Source: Pseudovirgaria hyperparasitica (lineage: Eukaryota > Ascomycota > Dothideomycetes > Acrospermales > Acrospermaceae). From it: a stretch of DNA of 64,000 nt. The notes under the pieces were generated by a model. It had not been told where the DNA came from. It saw only the letters and a list, made by a program, of their open reading frames with translations, and did no database searches. Location of the stretch: NCBI RefSeq assembly GCF_010093815.1, contig NW_022985553.1:1584133-1648132 (forward strand), in the 5' to 3' direction. Both the position numbers and the translations under genes were made by a program. Shown here piece by piece: positions 21,438-32,853 of the stretch (its first letter is position 1; each line of letters begins with the position of its first letter).

Positions 21438-22769
21438 GGTCGTGGATAGTATCGGCTTTGATGGTTCAGGGATTCGGTGCTTTCAAAGAGCAACAAATGC
21501 AAGTTCCCGCTGTTGGGGAGGAAATCCGGACTGGCGACGCAGTATCATGTTCATCGCCATGCCAGTCACCTCTATATACACAGTGAATAGCTGTCAACCC
21601 TATACGGAAAGAGGAAGGTAATCAGGTACCAAGGATGCGCGCTGTAGTAGAAAAGATGAACTGCTGAATCGGGGGCGCGGAACCGCCCATCACGCTCAGC
21701 CATGGAGGCTCGGCGACAGATGTTAGGTTGGGTGTCTGGATACACATGTAGCACGCTGTCTGGGCAGTCGTTATCATTCGTGGTGGGCATGTCGATCTTC
21801 CTTTAGTGGGCCTCGACGGATGCTGGCGCAGGTCGCAGATTCAAATGCAGGCTAACCAAGACACGCTGTGGAGGGCTCCTCTATGATTCGTTTGCCGGGG
21901 CGCTTATAGTTCGTTTGCCAGGAAATACATCATCAGAGTCGTTCTCTTTCGCGACCGGATGTGATATGTAATGCTTCAATACGAGGCCCGTTCTTGAGGC
22001 TAGATAATGCATTACATCGTGCTGGATGTTATCTGGCCACCCAGATAGAGATGTGTATCTCTAACGGGCATGTAAGATGTAATCAAGCTAAGAGATATCA
22101 GCCTTGCTCAATCGCATCAAGAATGCATGAATATTCAAGGATACCTCTACTATAGCGCGATAGGCCTCCGCCGGATTTCAATTATCCCTGCGACTCATCA
22201 ATTCGGCTCGAGACGTGATTGGCCGTAGATTGGAAAACATGCAGGAATTTGGCTAAAGTTTCACATAGATGCAGGAGAAGCAGACATGTTCGGTCAAAGA
22301 AGATTCTTTGATTCTTCAGGAAAGCTTCGCACAAGAAGATTTGGGGGTTGCAATGATGCCTAAGGCGGCAAATCTTGCACGTGAGTGGCCGGGACATAGA
22401 AAGACTTTCTAATCTAACACGCTTGTAATTTGAAACAACAGCGCGCCGTATCTTAAAGCTTCGTGCTGATATCTGCCTACGATATATGTATCGCTTCAGA
22501 CGGTTCCATGAGCGCAATCAGATGTACACAATTACGCTATCGATATGCCAATCGGAAACAGCGTCGATCATAACGGGTCTGCTTCCTGCATCGACAAAAT
22601 GCCGCTTCATGTAAAGGCAATGGACACCATGATACCTTAGTCCTAGAACGGCGACAGTGATGCTGTCACGACCCTTTTCTATTTCCTCTTCCCATCTTTA
22701 CCCCTTGCTGTGTAGAATTCCTCACTGTTGCAGTTCAGCCTACTAAGTCTTAATGAGAATAGTCGTTGC
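21438..22769. other. Intergenic, no gene seen
   Basis: 1.3 kb upstream of the secreted nuclease and downstream of the small membrane protein gene. Only short frames without motifs are present. I see no transposon ends, RNA genes or tandem repeats. Confidence 0.4.
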
Positions 22770-22997
22770 TCACTTCTCCTTGACCGATTTTGCTTTATTT
22801 CCCTCCAGTCTGTCAAGTGCCCCTTCGATAAGTCCTATATGCCCTCTCAATGTCCCCTCGAGCTCGTCCATCCGCGCTTCGTGTTCTTCGAGATTATAGA
22901 TATGATGGCTGCGGAGCATATATGTCGATCCAGAGATTGCGAAGAGGTTCGCGAGGCCGATGAAGAGTATAGGGGAGCGAAGTGCTGATGCAGCCAT
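22770..22997 (-). CDS. Small single-pass membrane protein with coiled-coil tail (75 aa)
   Basis: An uninterrupted 75-residue frame. Residues about 9-28 (PILFIGLANLFAISGSTYML) form one membrane segment, followed by RSHHIYNLEEHEARMDELEG and a heptad-like acidic/basic helix ending KSVKEK. The sequence looks like a real small protein: hydrophobic N-terminus, then a clean amphipathic helix, no low-complexity filler. The short N-terminal stretch with one Arg before the membrane span would suit a mitochondrial inner-membrane or ER tail-out protein, but I cannot place it. It is divergent from CHL1 with about 390 bp between starts. I do not recognise the family, and expression is unproven. Confidence 0.55.
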   Translation of the reverse strand: MAASALRSPILFIGLANLFAISGSTYMLRSHHIYNLEEHEARMDELEGTLRGHIGLIEGALDRLEGNKAKSVKEK

Positions 22998-23384
22998 GTT
23001 GTTTATGAATAATTCCTAACAAGTTTTGCGAATGAGACCAATGGGCAAGGCCATGGAGTATAGGTGGTTTTATATATGATATCATGACTTCAATGATGGT
23101 GTTAGTGCCTCAGGCGATAAGCCATCCAGCCCAAACACTAATATTCTTGGTCAATCTCGTTGCCCGCATCGAAGCAAACAATATAATCAGGATTGAACAC
23201 CAGACCTAGATAATGCTACTGGACTGGAGATAGTTACGAATTGGCCTCCCCATATTGTGACATAGATGACTAATACAAGGATCACGGGATCGCGCGTGAT
23301 ATTTACGCGTCTCGTCGCGTCACTTCTGCGGAGTGCAAAGTAGGACGTTGAACTCGAGATTGCATTTATCAGAAGAGTCTGAAT
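22998..23384. promoter_or_regulatory. Divergent promoter of the small membrane protein and CHL1
   Basis: 387 bp between the two start codons. No distinct motif stands out beyond moderate AT content. Both genes must be transcribed from this region. Confidence 0.4.
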
Positions 23385-26239
23385 ATGGCGGCAATCGAGT
23401 TTCATCATCCGTATGAGCCGTATGACATTCAGAAGCAATTCATGACCGCACTATATGCTTGCATAGAGGAAGGAAAAGTTGGCATTTTCGAGTCTCCGAC
23501 AGGTAAGGATATTCGTCATTACTGTCTCACTAATTAACAGTTGCGCCATAGGAACTGTATGTGATGCATTGTCGACATGGATGCGCACAATTTTGATGTT
23601 GATTTAGGGCAAGTCTCTCAGTCTTATCTGTGGATCTCTTACATGGCTGAGGGGTGAAAAGAAGAAGACATTCGAGACCGGGGTATCGTCTGTCGAGTTC
23701 GGTAAATTTTACAAATATATTGATTTACATGTCTGATTACAAACAGATGAAGATGAGCCAGAATGGGTAAGGGAGCACGCACAGAAGCAAAGACGGACCG
23801 AGGCAACCCAACGGCACAAGGAGCTCGAAGAAAAGCTTTCGAGAATTCGCGAGAAGGAAAGATCTATTCGTGAGCAGTATGAGAATGCTGAGCCTTATAC
23901 CAAACGTCGAGTAGGTCTCCTATCCCCGTTCTTCAAATGACTGCAGCTCATGCATGTAGAAACTTGACCAGGGGGCAAGTGATACATTGGGTGAGGACCA
24001 ATTTCTCTTACAGGACTACGATAGCGACGAAGACTCCTGGCAAAAACCTAGAGCTGCTGCTACGAATGGAATCAGTGCTGAGAATGCCGCTTTAATGTCA
24101 GCCCTAGGCCTAAACTCTGGCATTGAAGACGCAGCTGAAATCGAGGACGAAATGAAGATTTTTTTCTGTTCCAGAACCCATTCCCAACTTACTCAATTTG
24201 CAAAAGAGCTAAGTCGCGTTAGTATGCCGCCTGCAATTGCTGTCGCAAAGAACGTAGACGACCCAGCCGAGGATGTATGCGAGAGCTTCAAACACATCAC
24301 ACTCGGATCAAGGAAAAATTTATGTATCAACCCAAAAGTAAATAAGCTTGGGAATGCTACTGCGATCAACGAACGATGCATGGAATTACAGCAGCCGAGC
24401 ACAGCAGCCACAAGTAAATGTCCTTTCGTCCCAACGAAGGAAACTGAGGCCGTTGTACAAAACTTTCGCGACCATGCTCTTGCCACCATCAGAGACATTG
24501 AAGATCTTGGAAATATGGGAAGGAAATTTGGTATCTGTCCATACTACGCGTCAAGATCTGCTGTGAAGCCCAGCGAGATTGTGACATTGCCTTACCCTCT
24601 CCTGTTACAGCGCTCCGCGCGCGAAGCCCTTGATCTGTCGCTCAAAGGTCACGTTGTAATCATAGATGAAGCCCATAATCTCATCGACAGCATCACTGGC
24701 ATTCACAGTGCATCAGTCTCGTTGTCTCAACTCGCCAAAGCACGAGAACAACTCATGGTTTATCTACAGAAGTTCAAGAATCGACTGAAGGGCAAGAATC
24801 GTACATATGTTGCGCAAACAGTCAGGCTGCTTGATTCGCTCATAGCGTGTCTGAAGAAATTAGTGGAAACTCCTGGTTCTCATGAAGGAACTGTGGATGT
24901 CCAGACCATGATGACTGGGAAAGGCGCTGATCAGATCAATATTTACAAGCTGGACAAATACCTGCAAGAAAGCAAGCTCGCCAGGAAAGTAGATGGTTAT
25001 ATTGCCCATGAAGATACTACAGCAAGACCCATGAAAGGTCCATCGAAACCAGCTGCCGCACAGAGTGCGAAAACGACCCCTGTTCTCATGCAAGTCCAGA
25101 GCTTTCTGCTTACCTTGGTGAACCCATCGTCAGAAGGGCAATTCTTCTATTCCAAGGAACAAGACGGCGAGGCGCAGCTCAAGTACCTCCTACTTGATCC
25201 GACCCATCACTTTAAGGAAGTCGTAGAAGAGGCTAGATCGGTTATCCTAGTCGGTGGAACGATGTCCCCTATGAGTGATTTTACCCAGCACTTATTCTCA
25301 TATGTTCCTCCCTCTCGGATCACGACACTCTCCTGTGGACATGTCATTCCTGCCTCGAACCTGCTTGCACTGCCCATAGTTCAGGGATCCTCTGGCGCTT
25401 CGTTCGATTTCACGTATGAGAAGCGAAACTCAAGTGGCATGGTTAGTGACTCTCTAACCCCTAAAATTACCTAAGGTCCTCCTGCTAATATCCCATAGAT
25501 TCAAGACCTAGGTCTCACAATAAAGTCACTCATTGAACATATACCAGACGGTGTAGTAGTCTTCTTCCCAAGCTACACTTATCTCGACAGCTGCGTAACC
25601 CAATGGAAAAAGTCTTCCTCACTCGGTTCAAAATCAATATGGGACGCTCTGCAAAGCACGAAACCAATCTATCTCGAATCCCGCAGCCAACACGCAACAG
25701 TACTACCTCCAAGCTCTCCGAAATCCAAGACCTCCAAGGCCGCCTCTGCCACAACAGAAACCGTCCTTGCAGCCTACACCTCCAAAATATTCTCCTCGGC
25801 CTCCTCCCGTGGCGCGCTTCTCCTTGCCGTCATCGGCGGCTCCCTCAGCGAAGGCATAAACTTCTCCGACCGATTGGGCCGCGGCGTACTCGTTGTCGGA
25901 CTACCCTTTCCTAATTCCCAGACCGCAGAGTGGAAAGCCAAGCTGGAATATGTGTCGAAGACTGCATCTTCCCGTGGGCAAAGTGGGAAGGATGCTGCGC
26001 GAGAGTACTATGAGAATGCATGTATGCGGGCAGTGAACCAGAGCGTTGGGAGAGCGATTAGACATAAAGGCGATTACGCGGCTATCATGATGCTGGATCG
26101 CAGGTACGGGACGAAGCGAATCCAGGAGAAACTGCCCGGGTGGATTCGAGGTGGGATCAAGAGCGAGATGAGGGTTGGGGAGGTCTGTGGGGTGTTGGCA
26201 AAGTTCTTCGAAGAGAAGGAGTGTGGGCGTGTGAATTAA
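23385..26239 (+). CDS. CHL1: Fe-S DNA helicase Chl1 (DDX11/XPD-like)
   Basis: Exons 23385-23502, 23552-23556, 23608-23701, 23747-23910, 23960-25441 and 25499-26239 give 867 residues. Chl1 is a nuclear 5'-3' helicase needed for sister-chromatid cohesion. Exon 2 is only 5 nt (GAACT); it restores the frame and completes the P-loop [14 protein letters not shown] (residues 37-50). Other signs: the Fe-S domain cysteines from about residue 234 ([26 protein letters not shown]), DEAH at 363-366, [50 protein letters not shown] and the motif VI region [24 protein letters not shown] Lys/Glu-rich coiled coil separates motif I from the Fe-S domain. Length fits the fungal family. The sequence leaves little doubt; the microexon is inferred from frame and homology. 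Confidence 0.94.
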
Positions 26240-26678
26240 CGTGGCTATCTTGATTCAGGAGGATGCTCGATTCGTCGTTCTCCAATGTATATAGTTTAAC
26301 TATATTCATCATCCATTCGGACTCATGGGTTGTAATCTCAATAGCTAAGAGGCATGAGTAGCTTTCCAAAGTAAGTCTAGCAGGAATCTTACGTGTAAGA
26401 CATCAGAAATCACGTAAAAGTGCGAATGGGAGCTTGAAAAGCGGGTCTTCATGGAGTGTAGAACGTCGTTATCACGCCCAGGATCACGAATATTGCACAA
26501 ACACAGCACGTATAACTCAAATAAACTCCATTCACGTTCGTGCTTTTGATGATATCCACAGCCCACCCGCACTCCCCGTTCCCCTCGGGACCCAATCTTC
26601 CCCCCTACCCAACAGCCAGGACACCGAAACACCAAACCAGACACGCCCAGTGCGGCCTAGCCGCGGCACAGAACCGCC
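26240..26678. other. Convergent 3' region of CHL1 and the F-box-like gene
   Basis: About 440 bp between two facing stop codons. It contains a C-rich stretch near 26570-26660 but no gene or repeat I can name. Confidence 0.4.
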
Positions 26679-28256
26679 TCACACCCACCACCCCTCCTCG
26701 GCCGGGATGCCGTCGATGCCCGGAGTCGAGGTCGACGAGTCCTGTCGCTCGTCGACTTCGTCCTCCGAAGCCCCTTCGACATCCCCGAGCCCAGCCGGAA
26801 CGGCAGCGCTCTCACTGGCCGGGGGCGAACGAGCCTCCTCGGCGGCAACGGCCTGTTCGGCCCACAGCTCATCTGAGTAGTCGGAAAAGCCGACCGGGTC
26901 GTTGAAGTCGATGAGTGCAGGCTCATCGGCGGATGCGACATCGTTCGTGAGAACGTAGAGTGTTGTGATGCGCGGAGCGCGAGGATGGTACAGTGTGAGG
27001 GACGGAGGCGCAAAGACGACGTTGCCAAAACGCAGGCTAGCTAGACGAGCCCAGTGAGTTGGGCGATTGTGCGGGTAGGAATGCTTGTCGATGAGGAGAT
27101 CAAGGGTCAGGGGATCAGGGCCGGTCTGGCCGATCCAGTGGAAGGAGAGTTGCATGAGGCGCGACGAGAAGCTTGCGAGCCAGTCGTGCAGCGTTTTGAG
27201 TACGACGATCCAGTCTGAGGCATAGGAGCCACCGGAGGAGGAGCGACGCTTGGATATGCCGCCGGTAAGGTACGGGCGTGGGTTAATGAGTTGGACCTCG
27301 AGGGTACGTAGTTTGTGCCATAGTTCACCATCAACGATAGCACCGGGGTTCTTCTTCTGGGTTGGTTTCCAGCAGAAGTGCATGATACCGTATGCATGAA
27401 TTGGTGCGAGGCGGAGGTGTTGAAATCGAGAAAGAGGGGCACGCCTAAGTGCCTCTTGAATCGCAACTAGGGTACTCTCGACATGTCCAAACTTGCCCCA
27501 GCCCTTGTCAACAGTTGCGGGGTCGACTGAGATTGTGATTTTTTTGATGGTGGGGATCGCGACAAAGATCATAAACCAGTCGGAATCTGTACCTCCCTCG
27601 ATGTTGGAGCCTGAAGAGCGGTGGGAGGAGGTATAGGAGGTGCGTGGACGGTGTCCCGAGCTTCCGCCAAGGGAGGTACGGCGTAGTTCTGATTCGAGCT
27701 GTTCGAGGGTGTCTGATCGTGCGCGACCTGAGGAAGGCGGAAGCACGGTTGACAGGGTAGTTTCACCAGGGAGTCCCTGGTGAGAAGCACGGGATGCCAT
27801 GTTCCCTTCGCGTGCGAGAGAACCAGGATCAGAAGCTTGTCTTTCGGGTAAATCGTCTGTAAATAATTGACTTGGAAAGCGAGCTCGCGGGTTGATACGA
27901 ATCACGAGTTCCTCGCAATATCTCGATATATCGTATAGAGCGTGCATCATTCCGTCTCTGGGAGCATTGCAATGTGCGGAGGTAATGTACAGCTTTCGGA
28001 AAAGCCACTGGTAATGTACAGTATCGTCTCCAACCCAGATGGAAGTGAGTTTGGACGCTCCCCTCAAATTGAGCATGTCTGTCTTTGAAAGATATGAGCG
28101 GATCAGTTTGGCAGGGCTGTCCGGGCGAAAGAGAGATATGATGCCCATGACAATCGGGCGAGAATGAATCGGTGGGCATGCCAAAAGCCGCTCAAAGCTA
28201 GATAGAATTTGCGGAGATCGTGTCATTGCTGCCGTAGACCCAGTTGACGAAGCCAT
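26679..28256 (-). CDS. F-box/LRR-like protein of unknown function (525 aa)
   Basis: A single-exon frame of 525 residues. The N-terminal SPAKLIRSYLSKTDMLNLRGASK resembles a degenerate F-box-like helix pair, and the rest has strand-helix units of the kind seen in fungal leucine-rich F-box proteins (HYQWLFRKLYITS, RISVDP-type ITISVDPATVDKGW, FQHLRLAPIHAYG, LRTLEVQLINPRPY, SRLMQLSFHWIG, RLASLRFGNVVF, RITTLYVLTN). Between about 150 and 225 is a Ser/Arg-rich disordered loop. The C-terminal 70 residues are acidic and low in complexity (DELWAEQAVAAEEA, DVEGASEDEVDE). If the F-box is functional it would recruit Skp1 for ubiquitin ligation; I regard this as a suggestion only. No catalytic motif or signal peptide is present. 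Confidence 0.7.
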   Translation of the reverse strand: MASSTGSTAAMTRSPQILSSFERLLACPPIHSRPIVMGIISLFRPDSPAKLIRSYLSKTDMLNLRGASKLTSIWVGDDTVHYQWLFRKLYITSAHCNAPRDGMMHALYDISRYCEELVIRINPRARFPSQLFTDDLPERQASDPGSLAREGNMASRASHQGLPGETTLSTVLPPSSGRARSDTLEQLESELRRTSLGGSSGHRPRTSYTSSHRSSGSNIEGGTDSDWFMIFVAIPTIKKITISVDPATVDKGWGKFGHVESTLVAIQEALRRAPLSRFQHLRLAPIHAYGIMHFCWKPTQKKNPGAIVDGELWHKLRTLEVQLINPRPYLTGGISKRRSSSGGSYASDWIVVLKTLHDWLASFSSRLMQLSFHWIGQTGPDPLTLDLLIDKHSYPHNRPTHWARLASLRFGNVVFAPPSLTLYHPRAPRITTLYVLTNDVASADEPALIDFNDPVGFSDYSDELWAEQAVAAEEARSPPASESAAVPAGLGDVEGASEDEVDERQDSSTSTPGIDGIPAEEGWWV

Positions 28257-29986
28257 TGCTTATGAGGTCAGGAAGCAAAAGAAGGTGGAAGTTTGTATTG
28301 CAGACTAGTGGAAAAGAATGTGCAAGCATCGTGAAAGTTTCGGCCTGGGGCCTGGAGGCTGTGTTTACTCTGGCAGCGCTAGAACGTCCGTGCCCACAAG
28401 TGAATCGCACAATAGGAGTCAGACCTTAACTATCCGCAGTTGCTGCATCAGGGCAATGAACGGAACAAGGGACTCCCGGACGCATATCTACGATCCTTGC
28501 CGCGGTCGTGTTCGTACTGGCACGATCCAATGCTTGATAAGCCAGTCCTGTCATATTTTCACAGCATTGAGTCTCCATCTCTCGAGTAGCAGTGACCGTA
28601 TGCAGGATTGCGTGGCTTTTTGTTGAGCATGGCGACATATACCGTTGACGACGCTTATAGCGCTACTCGTGTCAAGATACTGAGGTATGTCTCCCTCACA
28701 GCGTGTCATAGGGTGCCGTCAGGAAAAGCAGCCTGAAGCAATGTGATCCAGAGTAAGGCCATGTTTTATACGATATGAAACGAGGAATTAGAGTCTCACA
28801 TCTCCAGGGAAATGCAGTGCGAGAAAAAGACGCTGCCCATAGCGGGCGGAGAAGTTGGGCAAAAGCTCTGAAAGTTGCGAACTTGAGCAGCGTTTGAGCA
28901 GCGTTTGAGCAGAAAAGAGCCATGGGAAGCCATAGCGAGCCTGAGTGGGATGAATGAGCGATGTCACATTGCTGATCAATTGGAGGCATTAGCGGACAGA
29001 TTGGACGAGGTGGTGCACGCATACTGATCTAGACTTAGATTTCACATATGATGATTCTACTGAGTTTATCAAGTAGAAAACTTGTACACAAAGGGCCAAG
29101 TGAAGCTGACATGGGCAATAAGCAGCATCGAATCAACAATGCTAGTGTTTTGGTTGTTAGCAGATGTCTAGGAAACAGAGCAAGAAGACGATACATGAGA
29201 TCAAAGCACTGATGAGGCTCTTTGCGTTACTGCGTAGTGTATTTGACGATCCTAAGGAAAGAAATATGTATGAAGGAGAGGATGATGTCGAGTTGTAGTT
29301 GTGTTGACAGTAGACGTGACGATAGACGTTGACGACCTGAGCTAGGGTGTGATGACGTAAGTAAGTACTAGTCTATACCCAGCTAGCGCGTACCCCTCCA
29401 CGTCAACCATCAAGGCAGTCAGGCAACAGCCCCGCTGCATTTAATGCCTGAGGCTTGAAGATTTGTATGAGGACGTCACTCGGACGCCGGTCCTCAATTG
29501 AAACTTTTGGAAGTTTCTCTATCGATCATGCCTCGACCTCTCCCTTTGATCTCTTGTATATTTTTCGTCTCCCATTATAAACAATTGACCCTCCTGTACT
29601 GTTTGACCTCTTCACCAGAGTCTACAATCTGATTGGGTTTACATCTCCACCTTCACGCCCCGCCCGACTCCATCCGATAACAGTCTTCGTTTTTTGTTGA
29701 CCACTTGCGCCGGTCCAATCACCCCACCGTCATTGCCCGACACGGTTTAAGCCCTTCACTCGCAAGCTCTCGTTCGCTGTCGTCGTCCTCAACATCATCT
29801 CCACGAGCTACACGTTCGCCATTTTAGGCGCTTCACTCAGGTTCGTCTTGGCTATGGCTATTCCCAGAGCGCTTCCTCGAGTCTTGTGTGTGTCGTGCCA
29901 TTGCTAATATCATCAGTCTAGCTCTAGACATCCTGTGACCTATCCAGTCTCTCTCGCGCGCACACTTTTGACGCACTTATAACGTA
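28257..29986. other. Intergenic and probable hexokinase promoter/leader
   Basis: 1.7 kb with no supported gene. A short imperfectly bounded repeat lies at 28883-28912. From about 29500 to 29960 the + strand is C/T-rich with several short pyrimidine runs, typical for the promoter and 5' leader of a strongly expressed glycolytic gene. A 36-codon frame at 28629 is too short and unsupported. Confidence 0.4.
28883..28912 (+). repeat. 11-bp tandem repeat, about 2.7 copies
   Basis: The unit TTGAGCAGCGT occurs twice in tandem, followed by TTGAGCAG. It looks like recent local slippage in intergenic DNA. No role is apparent. Confidence 0.7.
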
Positions 29987-31739
29987 ATGGTCGGCATGGG
30001 TCCACGAAAGCCTCCTTCCCGTAGGGGTACGTACTGAATAGGTTCGACTTGATATGGTGGCGTTCATGCTGATAGAGACAAGGGTCCATGGCCGATGTGC
30101 CAGAGGATCTCAAGAGTCAAATCAAGAGACTCGAGGAACTCTTTACAGTACCACAGGAAAAGCTTAAAGAGGTTACGGACCATTTCATTTCAGAATTGGC
30201 GAAAGGTTCGTCTCAGCTTGTTCAGGATTAGACGATACAAGTACTTACTGTCGAGCATCAGGTCTGTCTGTAGATGGTGGTAGCATCGTACGTTTCGCCG
30301 GAACCTAAGGCTCTTCCAACATTAATCGCTTCCAGCCTATGAACGCCACATGGTGCATGAACTACCCCGATGGCCACGAGACCGGTACATTCATTGCCCT
30401 GGATATGGGTGGAACCAATCTCCGTGTCTGTGAGATTACTCTACCAGAAGAAAAGGGTGAATTCGACATCATACAATCGAAATACCGCATGCCAGAAGAG
30501 CTGAAAACTGGTTCTGCTGAAGAGCTTTGGGAGTACATTGCCGACTGTCTGCAACAATTCGTTGAATACCACCACGAAGGCGAAGAGCTTGACCAGTTAC
30601 CCCTCGGTTTCACGTTCTCGTATCCAGCAACACAGGAATATATCGACCACGGAGTCCTACAGCGATGGACAAAGGGGTTTGATATCGATGGCGTCGAGGG
30701 CAAAGATGTGGTACCGCCATTTGAGGCAGCTCTCAAGGAGAAGGTGAGCTTATGAGCAACGTTCGTGACCTGCGCTGACGGGATGCTAGGGTGTCCCAAT
30801 CAAATTGACTGCTCTAGTCAACGATACGACTGGAACTCTCATCGCCTCCGCGTACACGGACACGATGATGAAGATTGGCTGTATCTTCGGTACCGGCTGT
30901 AATGCGGCTTACATGGAGCATTGTGGAGATATCCCCAAACTTGCTCACCTTAACCTACCTAAAGACGCTCTGATGGCTATCAATTGCGAGTGGGGAGCTT
31001 TTGATAATGAGCACAAAGTTCTACCTCGTACTCAATATGATATTGTGATCGATAAGGAGTCACCGAGACCAGGCCAACAAGCATTCGAGAAAATGATCGC
31101 CGGTCTATACCTCGGCGAGATTTTCCGTCTCGTGGTCCTTGACCTTCACAAGAGCAATGAGTGTAGTCTTTTCAAGGATCAAGATGTCAGCCAGCTAGAG
31201 AAGCCGTACAGCCTCGACGCCGGTTTCCTTGCTGCTATCGAAGAGTAGGTTCTCTTCTTATACCGGACCTTATTATCACTAACATGTATAGGGACCCCTT
31301 TGAGAACTTGTCAGAAACTCATGACATGTTTAAGAAGAAGATTAACATTGATGCTACGAGGCCCGAGCTGGAGCTCTGTCGCCGTCTTGCAGAACTCATC
31401 GGGACCCGTGCTGCACGTCTTTCAGCCTGTGGTGTAGCCGCTATCGCAAAGAAGAAGAACCTTGGCGAATGCCATGTTGGTGCTGATGGCTCCGTCTTCA
31501 ATAAGTACCCGCACTTTAAGGCGCGCGGTGCCCAAGCTCTCCGCGAGATTCTCGATTGGCCAGAGAAGACGAAGAGGTCAGAGAAGGACCCGATTGAGAT
31601 CCTCCCCGCCGAAGATGGTAGTGGTGTAGGTGCGGCTTTGATTGCGGCGCTAACAATGCAGCGCGTACAGAAAGGTGAGAATTGGGGAATCCGGGATCCA
31701 AAGGCGATTTTGGAAGCGATGAAAAGCGCCAAGAAATGA
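29987..31739 (+). CDS. Hexokinase
   Basis: Six exons (29987-30026, 30083-30205, 30262-30287, 30336-30743, 30790-31244, 31292-31739) give 499 residues. The enzyme phosphorylates glucose and fructose with ATP in the cytosol, the entry step of glycolysis. The N-terminus MVGMGPRKPPSRRGSMADVP matches fungal hexokinases and is only recovered by splicing. ALDMGGTNLRVCEITLPEEKG carries the phosphate-1 loop (Asp86); TFSYPATQEYIDHGVLQRWTKGF is the sugar-binding region; LVNDTTGTLIASAYTD contains the catalytic base Asp211, the same number as in yeast Hxk2; IFGTGCNAAYMEH and INCEWGAFDNEHKVLPRTQYD complete the active site; ADGSVFNKYPHFKARG and EDGSGVGAALIAALTMQR form the adenosine site. Exon 3 is 26 nt. 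It is a hexokinase rather than glucokinase by its close match in the small domain. Confidence 0.96.
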
Positions 31740-32853
31740 GTGAGACCAATTTTTGTACTCAGACATTCCTAGCTATATAACTCCTGTTCACGTCGCAAGC
31801 TCATGTCTGGAACATGATTTTCCCATGCCTCTGTTCACTGCCATACTTCTGTCGTTCTGTCTCTCTTGGAACAACATCTGGGTATAGTCTTCAAAGCCAG
31901 CCATAGTAATAACATTGACAACCCATACTTGTTTAGAGACATAGAATGAACGAATACATATAAGCTGTGCGATATCTTCCCTATGTCTCTTCGTAATGTC
32001 CTCAAAACTTTTGTCGCGTATAGTCAACCGTAGTCATTTCTAAGATGCCAGCGGTTACACTCCACTATACGTCATCGTAAAGCCACTGGCAGCTCAGATT
32101 TCTGTACATTGCGCACTGGATGGGGACGTCTAATTGAACAGTAGCGAAAGCGGGAGCTATAGAGCTACGAGTTGGAGCAACGAATGTATGGATGCGAAGA
32201 AGGGGAAAGCGAGGGTATCTTGCAGGAACAACAGTGGTGTTTTACGGTAGCTTCTGGCGGTAGGAAATTTGAAGAAATGAATGTTGATGGTGACGGAACA
32301 AGCTTTGAAGAAGGATACGCTCCGAGTCATATATTGATGTCGTCTCGATCTTTTTCATGATTTGAGATATATATCGGCCAGTCGTATAACGGTGAAGAAT
32401 GGACTCGTATTCGTATTCAAAGATTTTTCCGAAAATTAAGAGAATAGAAATAGGAGCGTTAGGTAATATGTAATATAAATGCCGGTCGCGGTCTGTTACG
32501 ACATTAACTGTGGTTGGTCGATCTCGGAGTACACTCCGACTACGTACCTGATCCAGATCATGTTCTAACACCGTGTGAACAAAACATCATCATCACGCGA
32601 AAACGTCTGGAAAGGCTCGTGACTCGGGATGCCGCTCAGACCCCGGAGATCTGTGTCGCGCTGCATCTGCACGACAATGCCGTCCATCGGCTCTCCGCAT
32701 ATCCGGACCTACGAAGAAGACGGAATATAAAGACAACAGCCTGGCGCGCATCTAGTGCTAGAATCTTTTAGCAGGCTCGCGTGATTGACCTGCGTCTTCT
32801 CTATTTTCTCATCATTCCTTTCATTGACATACCAGAACACTCGGTACAGTATC
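31740..32853. other. Intergenic, no gene seen
   Basis: 1.1 kb between hexokinase and the Ayg1-like gene. Frames are short and without motifs. The stretch 32330-32490 is AT-rich. No RNA gene or repeat was recognised. Confidence 0.4.

Noticed and set aside
28629-28739. 36-codon plus-strand frame beginning MATYTVDDAYSAT
   Set aside because: It starts like a small protein, but I found no partner exon with matching phase and it is too short to support alone.
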